Position numbers and translations under genes: made by a program. A DNA stretch of 64,000 bases from contig JARUXA010000004.1 of assembly GCA_030433805.1 (NCBI GenBank), positions 186,001-250,000 of the forward strand, read 5' to 3'. The notes beneath the pieces were generated by a model. That model was not told the DNA's origin, did not search any database, and saw only the letters and a program-made list of their open reading frames with translations. How positions within the stretch are numbered: the stretch's first letter is position 1; every line of letters starts with the position of its first letter. Source of the stretch: Sphingomonas sp. PsM26 (GTDB taxonomy: Bacteria > Pseudomonadota > Alphaproteobacteria > Sphingomonadales > Sphingomonadaceae). Below, piece by piece: positions 17,719-26,640 of this stretch.

Positions 17719-17760
17719 TCCAGTGCGGGATGCGGGCGTTGCGCCGCATCCCGCACTGGA
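17719..17760. terminator. 17-bp perfect hairpin between convergent genes
   Basis: TCCAGTGCGGGATGCGG pairs perfectly with its complement at 17744-17760 around an 8-base loop. It fills the 54-bp gap between the queE stop and the convergent exported protein. There is no U-tract on either strand; a stem this stable between convergent stops suggests bidirectional termination or 3'-end protection. Confidence 0.7.
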
Positions 17761-17769
17761 GCGGTCGTG

Positions 17770-18444
17770 TCAGCGCAAGGTTGCCTTGAACTCGCCGCAA
17801 CGCCGCGAAACCCACTCGCCGTTCTTGGACCAGCACATCTCATCGAACCGGGGGACCGAAACGCGCGTCTCGATTCGGGGGCGGCGGGCAAAGCGCTGCT
17901 CACCCCAGGGCGTCAGCGAGTTGCGGAGCGTGCCCATGTCGGCGATCGCGACCTTGTACAGCTCGCCGCGCTTGGCATAAGCGGCGCTGGTCGCGATCTG
18001 CGACGCGGTCTGGCAGAAGCCGTATTGCGCGCCGACCGTGGTGAACGACGAATAGGTCCGCGTGCCGAACCGGTCGAGCGCGGCCTGACCGGCCTTGGGT
18101 GTCTTGTTGACGCGGTTGAAGTACTTCACCAGCGTGTCGAACGCCGTCTTGAGCTCGTCCTTGTGATTGTTGATCATCACATTGTAGTTTTCGACGTTGA
18201 GCAACGTCGGCTCGAACTGGCATTGCAGCGCCGCGACGTTGAGGGCGGAGCGCAGGTTCCACAGCAGATTGGCGCGCACTTCCGCAGGTGTCGCATCCGG
18301 CAGCGCGAGCTGGCCGGGTTCATCGCCCGAGATGGGCGGTGCCGTCATGTCATGCGACTGGAAAAAGAACTGCGCCGAAGCAGGAGTTGCCAGCGCGACG
18401 CCGCAAGTGGCGGTCAACGCAGCGAAAATACGCAACACGGTCAT
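17770..18444 (-). CDS. exported protein of unknown function
   Basis: A 224-residue exported protein, not recognised. Signal peptide MTVLRIFAALTATCGVALATPASAQ with an AxA cleavage site near residue 24. The mature part is mostly helical (PAEVRANLLWNLRSALNVAA, NNHKDELKTAFDTLVKYFNR) with four Cys spaced as possible disulfides (LQCQF, GFCQT, EMCWS, RRCGEF). It is convergent with queE and ends just past a long hairpin. A periplasmic role is all that can be inferred. Confidence 0.75.
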   Translation of the reverse strand: MTVLRIFAALTATCGVALATPASAQFFFQSHDMTAPPISGDEPGQLALPDATPAEVRANLLWNLRSALNVAALQCQFEPTLLNVENYNVMINNHKDELKTAFDTLVKYFNRVNKTPKAGQAALDRFGTRTYSSFTTVGAQYGFCQTASQIATSAAYAKRGELYKVAIADMGTLRNSLTPWGEQRFARRPRIETRVSVPRFDEMCWSKNGEWVSRRCGEFKATLR

Positions 18445-18597
18445 TCGTTCCCTCTCGATTCACGCAGCAGCGCTTACGGCTTTTCGCGGAGCTTCCCAAC
18501 TCTTTTAGCCGATCGGCCCGTCGCAAACCAAGTCTGAAATCGCCTGGATTCCGATTAGAAAAATCCGGCCCGGCGACGCCCCGCATGCCACGAATCG

Positions 18598-18630
18598 AAA
18601 GGGGCCGCCCGGTTTCCCGAGCGGCCCCTT
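18598..18630. terminator. hairpin terminator for the small lipoprotein
   Basis: GGGGCCGC (18601-18608) pairs with GCGGCCCC (18621-18628), with further CGG/CCG pairing near the loop. Read on the minus strand it follows the lipoprotein stop at 18656 and ends in CCCCTTTC, a weak U-tract. Confidence 0.7.
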
Positions 18631-18655
18631 CAACGATGTTTCCCGTGAGGGAAGA

Positions 18656-18919
18656 TTACATCGCGTTCGTGGTCGTGGTCGTGGTGTTCGACATCATCAT
18701 GGTGTCGTTCGCCATCATGCCACCGTCGTTTGCCATCGCGCCGTCGGTCGACGTCATCGTGTCGTTGGTCGACGTTGCCATCGTGTCGGTCGAGTTCAGG
18801 TCGGTGACCATCGTGTTGTCGGTCGTCGTCGTCTCGGTCTTCGGAGTGCAAGCCGAAATCGCGATCGCTGCAACAGCGATCATCGAACCAGCAGCGACCT
18901 TGGAAATGAATGCACGCAT
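18656..18919 (-). CDS. small Thr/Met/Asn-rich lipoprotein
   Basis: An 87-residue predicted lipoprotein: an 18-residue hydrophobic signal and lipobox ISAC with Cys24. The mature 64 residues are almost entirely Thr, Met, Asn, Asp, Ser and Ala (NDTMTSTDGAMANDGGMM, MSNTTTTTTNAM), with no charge pattern typical of a folded enzyme. ATG 18919 has AGGGAGC upstream on the minus strand; a longer ORF to 19012 lacks a signal sequence at its start. No domain recognised; probably an unstructured surface or periplasmic tether. Confidence 0.72.
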   Translation of the reverse strand: MRAFISKVAAGSMIAVAAIAISACTPKTETTTTDNTMVTDLNSTDTMATSTNDTMTSTDGAMANDGGMMANDTMMMSNTTTTTTNAM

Positions 18920-19014
18920 TGGAAAGCTCCCTAGATAGATGGATTGGCAGGTCTCGAGACCTTTAATACCCAAACCGTGGTGGACATTAGTCGTAATACG
19001 TCTGGCCCTCAAGC

Positions 19015-19731
19015 CTAGTTTTGCCGCCCCAAAGAATGAGTTTCTAGGAAGGCTGGAAGTCGCAACGCCAGGGCGGCATCAAAGGTTGCAAAATCGATCG
19101 GCGTATCAAGCGCTTCCGCGCTGGTCACGCCAAAGTCGGCAATGCCGCAGGGGACGATTCCCGCAAAATGGGACAGGTCGGGCGAGAGATTGACCGAAAA
19201 ACCGTGGAGCGTCACCCAGCGGCGCACGCGCACCCCGATTGCGCCGATCTTGGCTTCGGTCGTGTCTTGCGGGAAGACCGGATCGGGCACCATGGTCCAG
19301 ATCCCGATCCGCCCCGGTGCGCGGAACGCGGTGATCCCCAGATCCTCCAACGTATCGATCACCCACCCTTCGAGCGCGTGGACGAACTGGCGCACATCGC
19401 GCCCGCGCCGGGTAAGGTCGAGGACGACATAGCCGATGCGCTGGCCGGGGCCGTGGTAGGTATACTGCCCGCCGCGTCCCGTGCCGATCACGGGAAACTG
19501 CGGATCGCGCAGGTCGGCGGGGTCCGCGCTGGTTCCGCCGGTGTAGACGGGGGGATGTTCAAGCAGCCAGATCAATTCGCGTGCTTGACCCTCGGCGACC
19601 GCCGCCGCGCGCGCCTCCATTTCGGCGAGGGCTTCCGCATAGGGAACGGGGGCGGGGGCGATGCGCCATTCGATGTCGTCGGGAAGATGGTCCACCCATG
19701 CTCGATTGCTCCAGTCGCGCCGCGGGTGCAA
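19015..19731 (-). CDS. lipB: octanoyl-[acyl-carrier-protein]:protein N-octanoyltransferase
   Basis: A 238-residue LipB that moves octanoate from acyl-ACP to lipoyl domains, the first step of lipoate synthesis. Family motifs: [36 protein letters not shown], the catalytic lysine segment [19 protein letters not shown] and the nucleophile in IVPCGI. The frame has no ATG at the front; 19731 is TTG, and GTG 19695 (226 residues, [11 protein letters not shown]) is an equally possible start. LipA is not in the window. Confidence 0.92.
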   Translation of the reverse strand: MHPRRDWSNRAWVDHLPDDIEWRIAPAPVPYAEALAEMEARAAAVAEGQARELIWLLEHPPVYTGGTSADPADLRDPQFPVIGTGRGGQYTYHGPGQRIGYVVLDLTRRGRDVRQFVHALEGWVIDTLEDLGITAFRAPGRIGIWTMVPDPVFPQDTTEAKIGAIGVRVRRWVTLHGFSVNLSPDLSHFAGIVPCGIADFGVTSAEALDTPIDFATFDAALALRLPAFLETHSLGRQN

Positions 19732-19826
19732 GTCATTGGCAAGCTGTCCGGCGTTGCGCTAACAGCGCGCCAATGCGCTTTTCGGGGCAGGCGTCCCTTA
19801 TGGGTCGACAGACGGGGAGACCACAT

Positions 19827-20690
19827 GTGACGGCGACGATGAGTACGGTATGGGACCGGACGACCGAGTTCGTCGGCGACAATCTCGCGCCGCTGACGCC
19901 GATCGTGCTGTTGGGCATGTTTTTGCCGATCGCGCTGATCGGGAATCTCGTGCCGCTGGTCGGCGCGATCGGGCTGACGGGCAGTTCGGTCGCGGGCATC
20001 CTGGTCGTGATCCTGTCGCTGGCGAGCAACTGGGGCGCGGTCGCGGTGACTGCGCTCGCGATCGACCCGGCCGCAGGCCGGAGCGGGGCGGTCCGAACCG
20101 CCAACCGTCGCTTCCTTCCCGTGGTTGCCGTCAATGCCATTGCCCTGATCGCAGTGTTCGCGCTTTTCCTTCCTGCGATGATCGGTTTCGCGATGAGCGG
20201 TATTCCGATGGCGCAGATGACGGGGCAGACGACGGTGCAACCGTCGCTCGAAACCGTCAGCGCGCCGATCGTGCTGCTTGCGAGCCTCTATTCGCTCGTG
20301 CTGCTGCCGGTGCTGTTGTGGATCGTTGCGCGCCTGTCGGTGATCAACCCCACGCTGATCACCGAACATCGCGGGCTGGGGGTGTTCGCCCGCGCGTTTC
20401 GCCTGACCCGCGGGAGCGCGCTCAAGATCATGGGCGTGATCCTGCTGTATCTGATCGTGTCGCAGATCGCCGGACTGGCCGCACGGATGGTGGCGGGTGC
20501 GGTGTTCGGCATCCTGATCGGGGGCGTCGGACTGATGTCGTTGTCGGCAATCCTGACGGCGTGCGTGGTTGCGATCGTCTCGACGCTGTTTTCGGTGCTG
20601 GCGGTCGCGTTTCTGGCAAAACTGTATCTGGCATTGCGTGACGCGAAAGATGCGTCGGGCCCGTTTGCCGCGATCGTCGAGGGCGCATGA
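19827..20690 (+). CDS. multi-pass membrane protein, paralogue of next gene
   Basis: A 287-residue membrane protein with about six transmembrane segments (LTPIVLLGMFLPIALIGNLV, VVAVNAIALIAVFALFLPA, ILLASLYSLVLLPVLLWIVA region, IMGVILLYLIVSQIAGLAA, ILTACVVAIVSTLFSVLAV). The motif ARAFRLTRGSALKIMGVILL recurs in the downstream gene and resembles the membrane domain of some glycerophosphodiester phosphodiesterases. GTG 19827 is chosen for the GGGGAG seven bases before it; ATG 19839 is the alternative. Its stop overlaps the next ATG. Function unknown. Confidence 0.78.
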   Translation: MTATMSTVWDRTTEFVGDNLAPLTPIVLLGMFLPIALIGNLVPLVGAIGLTGSSVAGILVVILSLASNWGAVAVTALAIDPAAGRSGAVRTANRRFLPVVAVNAIALIAVFALFLPAMIGFAMSGIPMAQMTGQTTVQPSLETVSAPIVLLASLYSLVLLPVLLWIVARLSVINPTLITEHRGLGVFARAFRLTRGSALKIMGVILLYLIVSQIAGLAARMVAGAVFGILIGGVGLMSLSAILTACVVAIVSTLFSVLAVAFLAKLYLALRDAKDASGPFAAIVEGA

Positions 20691-21436
20691 AACAGGCACT
20701 GGCAAGACTCGATATCGCAGCGGTCCTGCGCGACGCCTGGGCGATGGCGAAGCGCGATCGCGACGTCCTGATCGGGGTGTGCGGGCTGCTGCTGCTCGTA
20801 CCGCAGATCGCGCTTGCGATGTTCGTGGCAAGGCCGCCCGCGCTGCCAAGCAATGCCGAGGAAACGAGCGCCTGGCTGGCCGCCGTTCAGGCGTGGTCGC
20901 AAGTGTACAGCTTGCCGGTCATCGCTCTGTCGATCATCCTGCTGTTCGGCAGTGCAACCGTGCTGTTCCTGTATCTCGACCGTGATCGCCCGACCGCGCA
21001 GGGCGCGTTACTGCAGGCGCTGGCGCTGTTGCCACGGGTGGTGCTGCTGTCGCTGCTGATGTCGTTCCCAGTCAGCCTGGGCACGCTGCTGCTGTTCCTG
21101 CCCGGGTTGTACTTGCAGGGGCGGTTGCTGCTCGCTCTGCCGTTGCTGATCGGCAAACCCTCGATGGGGGTGATCGCCGCCTTTACCCAGAGCTTCCGGC
21201 TGACGCGCGGTCACGGGCTGATCCTGATGGGGCTTGCGTGCATCACGGTGTTGATGGGCGACATCCTGGCGCTGCCGTTCCGCAGCATCGGCGCGGCATT
21301 GGCCGGGGCACCGCTCGCAAACCCCGTTGTCGCCGCGATTCTTCAGGTGGGGGCGGCGGCAGGCGTGACGATCGGAATGGTCACGACCTTGCTGATCCAG
21401 GTTGCGCTCTATCGGCGGCTCAACAAGGGAATGTGA
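20687..21436 (+). CDS. multi-pass membrane protein, paralogue of previous gene
   Basis: A 249-residue membrane protein with about five hydrophobic segments (VCGLLLLVPQIALAMFV, LPVIALSIILLFGSATVLF, VVLLSLLMSFPVSLGTLLLF, GLILMGLACITVLMGDILAL, a C-terminal pair). QSFRLTRGHGLILMGLACI matches the FRLTRG motif of the preceding gene, with which it is ATGA-coupled. The two look like an old tandem duplication that may form a heteromer. Its 3' end overlaps the convergent acetyltransferase by 28 bp. Confidence 0.78.
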   Translation: MKQALARLDIAAVLRDAWAMAKRDRDVLIGVCGLLLLVPQIALAMFVARPPALPSNAEETSAWLAAVQAWSQVYSLPVIALSIILLFGSATVLFLYLDRDRPTAQGALLQALALLPRVVLLSLLMSFPVSLGTLLLFLPGLYLQGRLLLALPLLIGKPSMGVIAAFTQSFRLTRGHGLILMGLACITVLMGDILALPFRSIGAALAGAPLANPVVAAILQVGAAAGVTIGMVTTLLIQVALYRRLNKGM

Positions 21437-21999
21437 GGCGCACTGTCGGGAGGCAGGTGACCGCTGAGGCGCGGGTCGACGAAGGTCTCGACTGTCCGAC
21501 GGATCGGCTCGAACCCCTGTTTGCGGTAGAAGTTGAGCGCAGACGGATGATCGAGCGAGCAAGTGTGTAGCCAGACGCGCTTGATATCCTTGCCCCAGCC
21601 GCGGGCGAGTGCCTCCGCCATCAGCCACCGTCCCAGCCCACGACCCGCGAGTTCCGGGATCAACGCGAAGTAGCAGATTTCGCACGCGGCGTTTTGCCGG
21701 AAGTCGAGTTCGAGGAACCCGACCTCGATCCCGGCGGCATCGATCGCGGCAAAGACCTGGACGGCGGGGTCGTGGATGATCTTCAGCAGTGCGGCTTCGT
21801 CGATCACCAGCCGCGAGAACCACAGCCACGGCGCGCCGACGCGGCGGAACAGCGCGCGATATTTGTCCGCGTCGGGCTGATGCCAGCGCACCAGCCGCAG
21901 CGGTGCTGCAGGAAGCGGTCGCAGCGGCGGGCGTCGACGCATTTCCAGCGTCGTGACCACCGCGGCGACCTCATTCTCGCGAACCGGAATCAACGCCAT
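21409..21999 (-). CDS. GNAT family N-acetyltransferase
   Basis: A 196-residue GNAT enzyme. The acetyl-CoA site is in the segment ALIPELAGRGLGRWLMAEAL (about residues 112-131, RGLGRW being the Q/RxxGxG/A loop), followed by WLHTCSLDHPSALNFYRKQGFEPI. An aromatic stretch near residue 60 (GAPWLWFSRLVI) may line the acceptor site. It starts 16 bp after hemF, so the two are probably one transcript. Substrate unknown. Confidence 0.87.
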   Translation of the reverse strand: MALIPVRENEVAAVVTTLEMRRRPPLRPLPAAPLRLVRWHQPDADKYRALFRRVGAPWLWFSRLVIDEAALLKIIHDPAVQVFAAIDAAGIEVGFLELDFRQNAACEICYFALIPELAGRGLGRWLMAEALARGWGKDIKRVWLHTCSLDHPSALNFYRKQGFEPIRRTVETFVDPRLSGHLPPDSAPHIPLLSRR

Positions 22000-22015
22000 G
22001 CGATGCCGACCGTGT

Positions 22016-22861
22016 TCAGGACCATGTCGCGAGCGGCGGCAGGCTCATCAGGATCGCATCGATATTGCCCCCCGTCTTGAGCCCGAACAGCGTGCCCCGG
22101 TCATAGACGAGGTTGAACTCGGCGTAGCGCCCACGCCACTCGAGCATCTGTGCGGTGTCGGCGGCAGTGAACGGCAGGTTCATGCGCCGCCGTACGATTC
22201 GTGGGTAAACGTCGAGGAACGCGCGCCCGATATCCTGAATGAACGCGAAGTTCGCATCGAAGTCGCCTTCGAGGTGATCGCAGAAGATGCCGCCCACGCC
22301 GCGATGAACCTTGCGGTGCGGGATGTAGAAATACTCGTCCGCCCATTTGGCATAGCGATCGTAATAATCGGCACCGTGTGGGTCGCACGCGGCCTTCAGC
22401 ACGTCGTGGAACTCGTCGGTATCTTCGGCATAGGGCAATGGCGGGTTGAGATCCGCGCCGCCGCCGAACCAGCGCTTGGTCGTGACGAGGAAGCGCGTGT
22501 TCATGTGGACGGCGGGCACATGCGGATTGGCCATGTGTGCGACCAGGCTGATACCGGTCGCGAAGAAGCTGGGGTTTTCGGCCGCGCCGTGGATCGACTT
22601 GGCGAAATCGCCTTCGAACGTACCGCCGACGGTGGAGACGTTGACGCCGACCTTCTCGAACACCTTGCCCTTCATCACCCCGCGTACGCCGCCGCCGCCG
22701 GGCGAGCCATCGGGATCGGTGCGGTCCCACGGCGTGTACTCGAAGTCCGCATCCGAACCTGCTTCGCGCTCGATCGCGACGAATTCAGCGCAGATCTGGT
22801 CGCGCAACAGCTCGAACCATGTGCGAGCGCGGGCCTGTTCGGGGTCGAGTACAATGTCCAC
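22016..22861 (-). CDS. hemF: oxygen-dependent coproporphyrinogen-III oxidase
   Basis: A 281-residue HemF that oxidatively decarboxylates coproporphyrinogen III to protoporphyrinogen IX with O2. Conserved blocks: GGGGVRGVMKGKVFEKVGVN, NPHVPAVHMNTRF, WFGGGADLNPPLPY, IPHRKVHRGVGGIFCDHLEG and the C-terminal EWRGRYAEFNLVYDRGT, then LKTGGNIDAILMSLPP. Its use implies heme synthesis under aerobic conditions. The acetyltransferase follows in the same transcript. Confidence 0.96.
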   Translation of the reverse strand: MDIVLDPEQARARTWFELLRDQICAEFVAIEREAGSDADFEYTPWDRTDPDGSPGGGGVRGVMKGKVFEKVGVNVSTVGGTFEGDFAKSIHGAAENPSFFATGISLVAHMANPHVPAVHMNTRFLVTTKRWFGGGADLNPPLPYAEDTDEFHDVLKAACDPHGADYYDRYAKWADEYFYIPHRKVHRGVGGIFCDHLEGDFDANFAFIQDIGRAFLDVYPRIVRRRMNLPFTAADTAQMLEWRGRYAEFNLVYDRGTLFGLKTGGNIDAILMSLPPLATWS

Positions 22862-22970
22862 GGCTTAGCTGTCCTGTTGTGATGGGGAGGGGCTCTACTC
22901 GTCACGGTGCGCGGGGTGAACCATTGGTAAAGGTGCTTAGGGGGCTACGTCCCGCTTTTATCGTTCCTGC

Positions 22971-23102
22971 ATTCGGTCATCCCCCATTCCATCATCCCCT
23001 ATTCCGTCATCCCCGCGGAGGCGGGGATCCATACTGGCTGACCTGCCTTGCCGCTTGCAGCCGCTGCGATAATGGATTCCCGCCTACGCGGGAATGACGG
23101 AT
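22971..23102. repeat. three 15-bp tandem repeats fused to a palindromic element
   Basis: Three 15-bp units (ATTCGGTCATCCCCC, ATTCCATCATCCCCT, ATTCCGTCATCCCCG at 22971-23015) run into the left arm of a palindrome, CCGTCATCCCCGCGGAGGCG and on to 23032. The right arm is at 23071-23100. The palindrome belongs to the widespread CGTCATCCCCGC...GCGGGAATGACG type. It lies between the hemF start and the trmL stop; nothing else is seen in that 258-bp gap. Confidence 0.82.
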
Positions 23103-23119
23103 CCTGAGGGAATGTCGGA

Positions 23120-23575
23120 TCACGGGTCGTGTGGCCAGCCGCCGGTCTGTCGCAGCGCCTCCGCGACCCCGATTCCCGCCGCCACCGCGATGTTGAGCGA
23201 CCGCATCCCCGCCGCAAGCGGGATTCGCACCGCGACATCGGCGAGCGCATGGATGCTGTCGGGGACGCCGCTGCCCTCGGATCCGAGCAGCAGCGTATCA
23301 TCGGCCGCGAAGGTCGCGGCGTCGAGCCGAGTCCCGCCGCGGGTCGTCAACAACACCAGCCGGCCCGTCACGGTCGCCAGGAACGCTTCCCAGTCGGCGT
23401 GCCGGGTCACGTCGACCGTATCGGCATAGTCCATTCCGGACCGCGCGAGCGCCTTGTCGCTCCAGGTGAAACCGGTCGGCTCGATCACATCGACGGGAAC
23501 GCCGAGGCACGCGCCGAGACGGAGAATGGCGCCGACGTTGCCGGCGATATCGGGTTGGTAAAGGGCGATACGCAT
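23120..23575 (-). CDS. trmL: tRNA (cytidine(34)-2'-O)-methyltransferase
   Basis: A 151-residue SPOUT methyltransferase modifying the wobble base of tRNA-Leu isoacceptors. Start MRIALYQPDIAGNVGAILRL is the family N-terminus; the trefoil-knot AdoMet site is LLLGSEGSGVPD, then IPLAAGMRSLNIAVAAGIGV. ATG 23575 is the correct start; the longer ORF to 23701 has no family support. It is divergent from petA. Confidence 0.93.
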   Translation of the reverse strand: MRIALYQPDIAGNVGAILRLGACLGVPVDVIEPTGFTWSDKALARSGMDYADTVDVTRHADWEAFLATVTGRLVLLTTRGGTRLDAATFAADDTLLLGSEGSGVPDSIHALADVAVRIPLAAGMRSLNIAVAAGIGVAEALRQTGGWPHDP

Positions 23576-23764
23576 CGACAGCCCGCTACCACGCACGAAT
23601 TGCTGTTGGCAAAATGTCGTTACGCCGTCTAACATGAACCGTCCCCAACTACGGTGCGGGGGCGACTGGCAGACGGGCACATTCGTGTCCGCTCTTCCCA
23701 ATATGAACGAACGACCGTCGCCACGTAGCAGATGGGCGAAGGGCAGAGGTACAAGGGCTATTCA

Positions 23765-24340
23765 ATGGCAACAGTCGATTCCGCCGTGCCAATTGGGGAA
23801 GATCCCACTCCATTCGACGAGACAGCGCCGCGCCGTCGCGACTTTCTCAATATCGCGGCAGTCGCCGCCGCCGGTGTCGGTGGCGTGGTCGCGATCGTCC
23901 CGCTGATCAACCAGATGAACCCCTCCGCCGACGTGCTAGCCCTGTCGACGACCGAGGTGGATCTCTCGAAGATCGAGGCGGGGTCCGGCATCGTCACCTC
24001 GTTCCGCAAACAGCCTCTGTTCGTCCGCAACCTCACGCCTGCAGAGATTGCCGCCGCCGACAAGGTGGCGCTGTCCGAACTGCGCGACCCCGAGACGCTC
24101 GAGCAGCGGACCAAGGGCAAGAAGAACTGGCTGATCACGCTCGGCGTGTGCACCCATCTCGGCTGCATCCCGCAGGGCATCGTCGCAAGCGAGAATCGCG
24201 GCCAGTACGGCGGCTATTTCTGCCCGTGCCACGGGTCGCAATACGACACCGCTGCGCGCATCCGCAAAGGCCCGGCACCGACCAATCTGGCGGTCCCGGA
24301 ATATGCATTCACGACGCCGACAACGGTCACGGTGGGTTGA
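23765..24340 (+). CDS. petA: ubiquinol-cytochrome c reductase Rieske iron-sulfur subunit
   Basis: A 191-residue Rieske protein of the bc1 complex, carrying electrons from ubiquinol to cytochrome c1. A twin-arginine type sequence [10 protein letters not shown] (23-32) precedes the single membrane anchor (33-48), fitting Tat export. The [2Fe-2S] ligands are in CTHLGC (129-134) and CPCHGS (153-158), including the disulfide cysteines. ATG 23765 gives the family N-terminus; the ORF could be read from 23732. First gene of petABC, 10 bp before petB. Confidence 0.95.
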   Translation: MATVDSAVPIGEDPTPFDETAPRRRDFLNIAAVAAAGVGGVVAIVPLINQMNPSADVLALSTTEVDLSKIEAGSGIVTSFRKQPLFVRNLTPAEIAAADKVALSELRDPETLEQRTKGKKNWLITLGVCTHLGCIPQGIVASENRGQYGGYFCPCHGSQYDTAARIRKGPAPTNLAVPEYAFTTPTTVTVG

Positions 24341-24350
24341 GGATAGAACG

Positions 24351-25655
24351 ATGAGTTTTCCCTGGGCCAAGCATTACGCACCGCAAAGCGGGTTCACCAA
24401 GTGGATCGACGAGCGCCTGCCGCTCCCGCGCCTCGTCTATGGCGCGGTCGGCGCGGGCTATCCCGTGCCGCGCAACCTCAATTATTTCTGGAACTTCGGG
24501 GTGCTCGCGGGTGCCGCGCTCGGCATCCAGATCATCACCGGCATCGTCCTCGCCATGCATTATGCGGCGAACGGCGGGGTCGCGTTCGATTCGGTCGAGC
24601 ACATCATGCGTGACGTCAACGCGGGCTGGTTCCTGCGCTATGCGCACGCCAACGGCGCGTCGATGTTCTTCATCGTCGTCTACATCCACATCTTCCGCGG
24701 GCTTTATTACGGATCGTACAAGGCCCCGCGCGAGATGATCTGGCTGCTCGGCGTGACCATCTTCCTGCTGATGATGGCGACCGCGTTCATGGGCTATGTG
24801 CTCCCCTGGGGGCAGATGAGCTTCTGGGGCGCGCAGGTCATCACCGGCTTCTTCTCGGCGATCCCCGTGGTCGGCGAGACGATCCGGATCTGGCTGCTGG
24901 GCGGATATGCACCGGACGATGCCGCGCTCAACCGCTTCTTCTCGCTGCATTATCTGCTGCCGTTCGTGATCGCGGGCGTCATCATCATGCACATCTGGGC
25001 GCTGCACATTCCGGGGTCGAACAACCCGACCGGCGTAGACGTCAAGGGTGAGCAGGACACGGTCCCGTTCCATCCCTATTACACCGCGAAGGACGGCTTC
25101 GGGCTCGGCATCTTCCTGCTGATCTTTGCTGGCCTGATCTTCTTTGCGCCAAACTATCTCGGCCATCCGGACAATTATGTCCCGGCGAACCCGCTGCAGA
25201 CGCCAGCGCACATCGTGCCCGAATGGTATTTCTGGCCCTTCTACGCGATCCTGCGCGCCTTCACGGTCGACTTCATCCTGCCCGCAAAGCTGTGGGGGGT
25301 GCTCGCGATGTTCGGGTCGATCCTGCTGCTGTTCTTCCTGCCGTGGCTCGACAGTTCGCCGGTGCGCTCGTCCAACTATCGCCCGGTGTACCGGACGTTC
25401 TTCTGGGTGCTCGTCGCCGACGTGCTGATCCTCGGCTATTGCGGCGGATCGCCCGCGGAGCCGGTGTACGTCATCCTCAGCCAGATCTGCGCGGCCTATT
25501 ACTTCGCGCACTTCCTGATCATCCTGCCGATCGTCGCACGGACCGAGCGTCCGCGTCCGCTCCCCAACTCGATCACCGAGGCGGTGCTGGCGGGCAAGGG
25601 TGGCACAAGTCCGGCGCATACCGCGGTCAGCGGTAGCCCGGTTCCGGCCGAATAA
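24351..25655 (+). CDS. petB: cytochrome b of the bc1 complex
   Basis: A 434-residue cytochrome b, the quinol-oxidising/reducing membrane subunit. Conserved Qo-site motif [15 protein letters not shown] is present, with haem-binding helices around [20 protein letters not shown], then [20 protein letters not shown], and [20 protein letters not shown] (His ligands). Eight hydrophobic helices are visible. The start ATG 24351 follows GAGGA. It stands between petA and petC as usual. Confidence 0.97.
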   Translation: MSFPWAKHYAPQSGFTKWIDERLPLPRLVYGAVGAGYPVPRNLNYFWNFGVLAGAALGIQIITGIVLAMHYAANGGVAFDSVEHIMRDVNAGWFLRYAHANGASMFFIVVYIHIFRGLYYGSYKAPREMIWLLGVTIFLLMMATAFMGYVLPWGQMSFWGAQVITGFFSAIPVVGETIRIWLLGGYAPDDAALNRFFSLHYLLPFVIAGVIIMHIWALHIPGSNNPTGVDVKGEQDTVPFHPYYTAKDGFGLGIFLLIFAGLIFFAPNYLGHPDNYVPANPLQTPAHIVPEWYFWPFYAILRAFTVDFILPAKLWGVLAMFGSILLLFFLPWLDSSPVRSSNYRPVYRTFFWVLVADVLILGYCGGSPAEPVYVILSQICAAYYFAHFLIILPIVARTERPRPLPNSITEAVLAGKGGTSPAHTAVSGSPVPAE

Positions 25656-25669
25656 GGGGCAATTCGAGC

Positions 25670-26488
25670 ATGATCCGCTACATTTCATGGGCCGTCGGGG
25701 CTGCCTTCGTCTTCGTCCTCGGGCTGGCTCTGTTCAGCTCGATCTCGGGGCTCATCACCGATCCCGTCGCCCCCACCGCGACCGAGGAATTCCACAAGCA
25801 TCCCAAGGAACTGTCGCTCGCGTCGAACGGCTTCTTCGGAACCTACGACCAGCGCCAGCTCCAGCGCGGGCTTCAGGTCTACAAGGAAGTCTGCGCCAAC
25901 TGCCATTCGCTCAAGCACGTCGCATTCCGTGATCTGACCCAGCTCGGCTATTCGGCTGGGCAGGTGAAGAAGTTCGCGGCGGACTGGGCGGTCAAGGCGG
26001 TGGATATCGATCCCAAGAGCGGCGACAAGGTCGAGCGGCCCAACACGCCCGCCGACAAGTTCCCGACGGTCTATTACCCCGGCCTCGGCAACCCGCCAGA
26101 CCTGTCGCTGATCACCAAGGCGCGGCATGACGGCACGGCCTATACCTATTCGCTGCTGACCGGTTATGCCGACCAGCCCGCCGAGCTGCTCAAGAAGTTC
26201 CCCGACGCGAAGACGCCGGACGGGCTCTACTTCAACCCGTATTTCGCGAACCTCAACATCGCGATGCCGCCCCCGCTGACGCAGGACGGACAGGTCACCT
26301 ATCTCGACGGGACCAAGTCGACCGTCGACCAGAATGCCAAGGACGTCAGCGCGTTCCTGGCATGGGCCGCCGAACCCAATCTGCCGCAACGGCATGGCGC
26401 GGGGATCGCGGTGGTGCTGTTCCTGCTGTTCTTCTCGGCACTCGCTTATGGCGCGTACCAGAACATCTGGCGCGACTTGAAGCACTGA
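25670..26488 (+). CDS. petC: cytochrome c1 of the bc1 complex
   Basis: A 272-residue cytochrome c1. N-terminal signal/anchor (AAFVFVLGLALFSSISGL), haem motif CANCH at 75-79, YYPGLGNPPDLSL, axial Met in NIAMPPPL and a C-terminal transmembrane anchor (AVVLFLLFFSALAYGAY) ending in the basic RDLKH. It completes petABC and is followed by a strong terminator. Confidence 0.96.
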   Translation: MIRYISWAVGAAFVFVLGLALFSSISGLITDPVAPTATEEFHKHPKELSLASNGFFGTYDQRQLQRGLQVYKEVCANCHSLKHVAFRDLTQLGYSAGQVKKFAADWAVKAVDIDPKSGDKVERPNTPADKFPTVYYPGLGNPPDLSLITKARHDGTAYTYSLLTGYADQPAELLKKFPDAKTPDGLYFNPYFANLNIAMPPPLTQDGQVTYLDGTKSTVDQNAKDVSAFLAWAAEPNLPQRHGAGIAVVLFLLFFSALAYGAYQNIWRDLKH

Positions 26489-26531
26489 GAACCGCCCTGC
26501 CGCTGCTGCGGCGTGGCGTCATCCAATATCG

Positions 26532-26568
26532 GAGGCGGTCCGGGCCAGTGCCCGGGCCGCCTCTTTTT
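26532..26568 (+). terminator. intrinsic terminator of petABC
   Basis: GAGGCGGTCCGGG (26532-26544), loop CCAGTG, CCCGGGCCGCCTC (26551-26563, one G-U pair), then TTTTT. It lies 43 bp past the petC stop and separates petABC from apt. Confidence 0.92.
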
Positions 26569-26640
26569 GCGTGAATGCGATCCCGCTTGTGGGTAGGAGG
26601 CACCCCCCGGCGTTTGCCGGACCGACGAGGGAAGTCCGCT

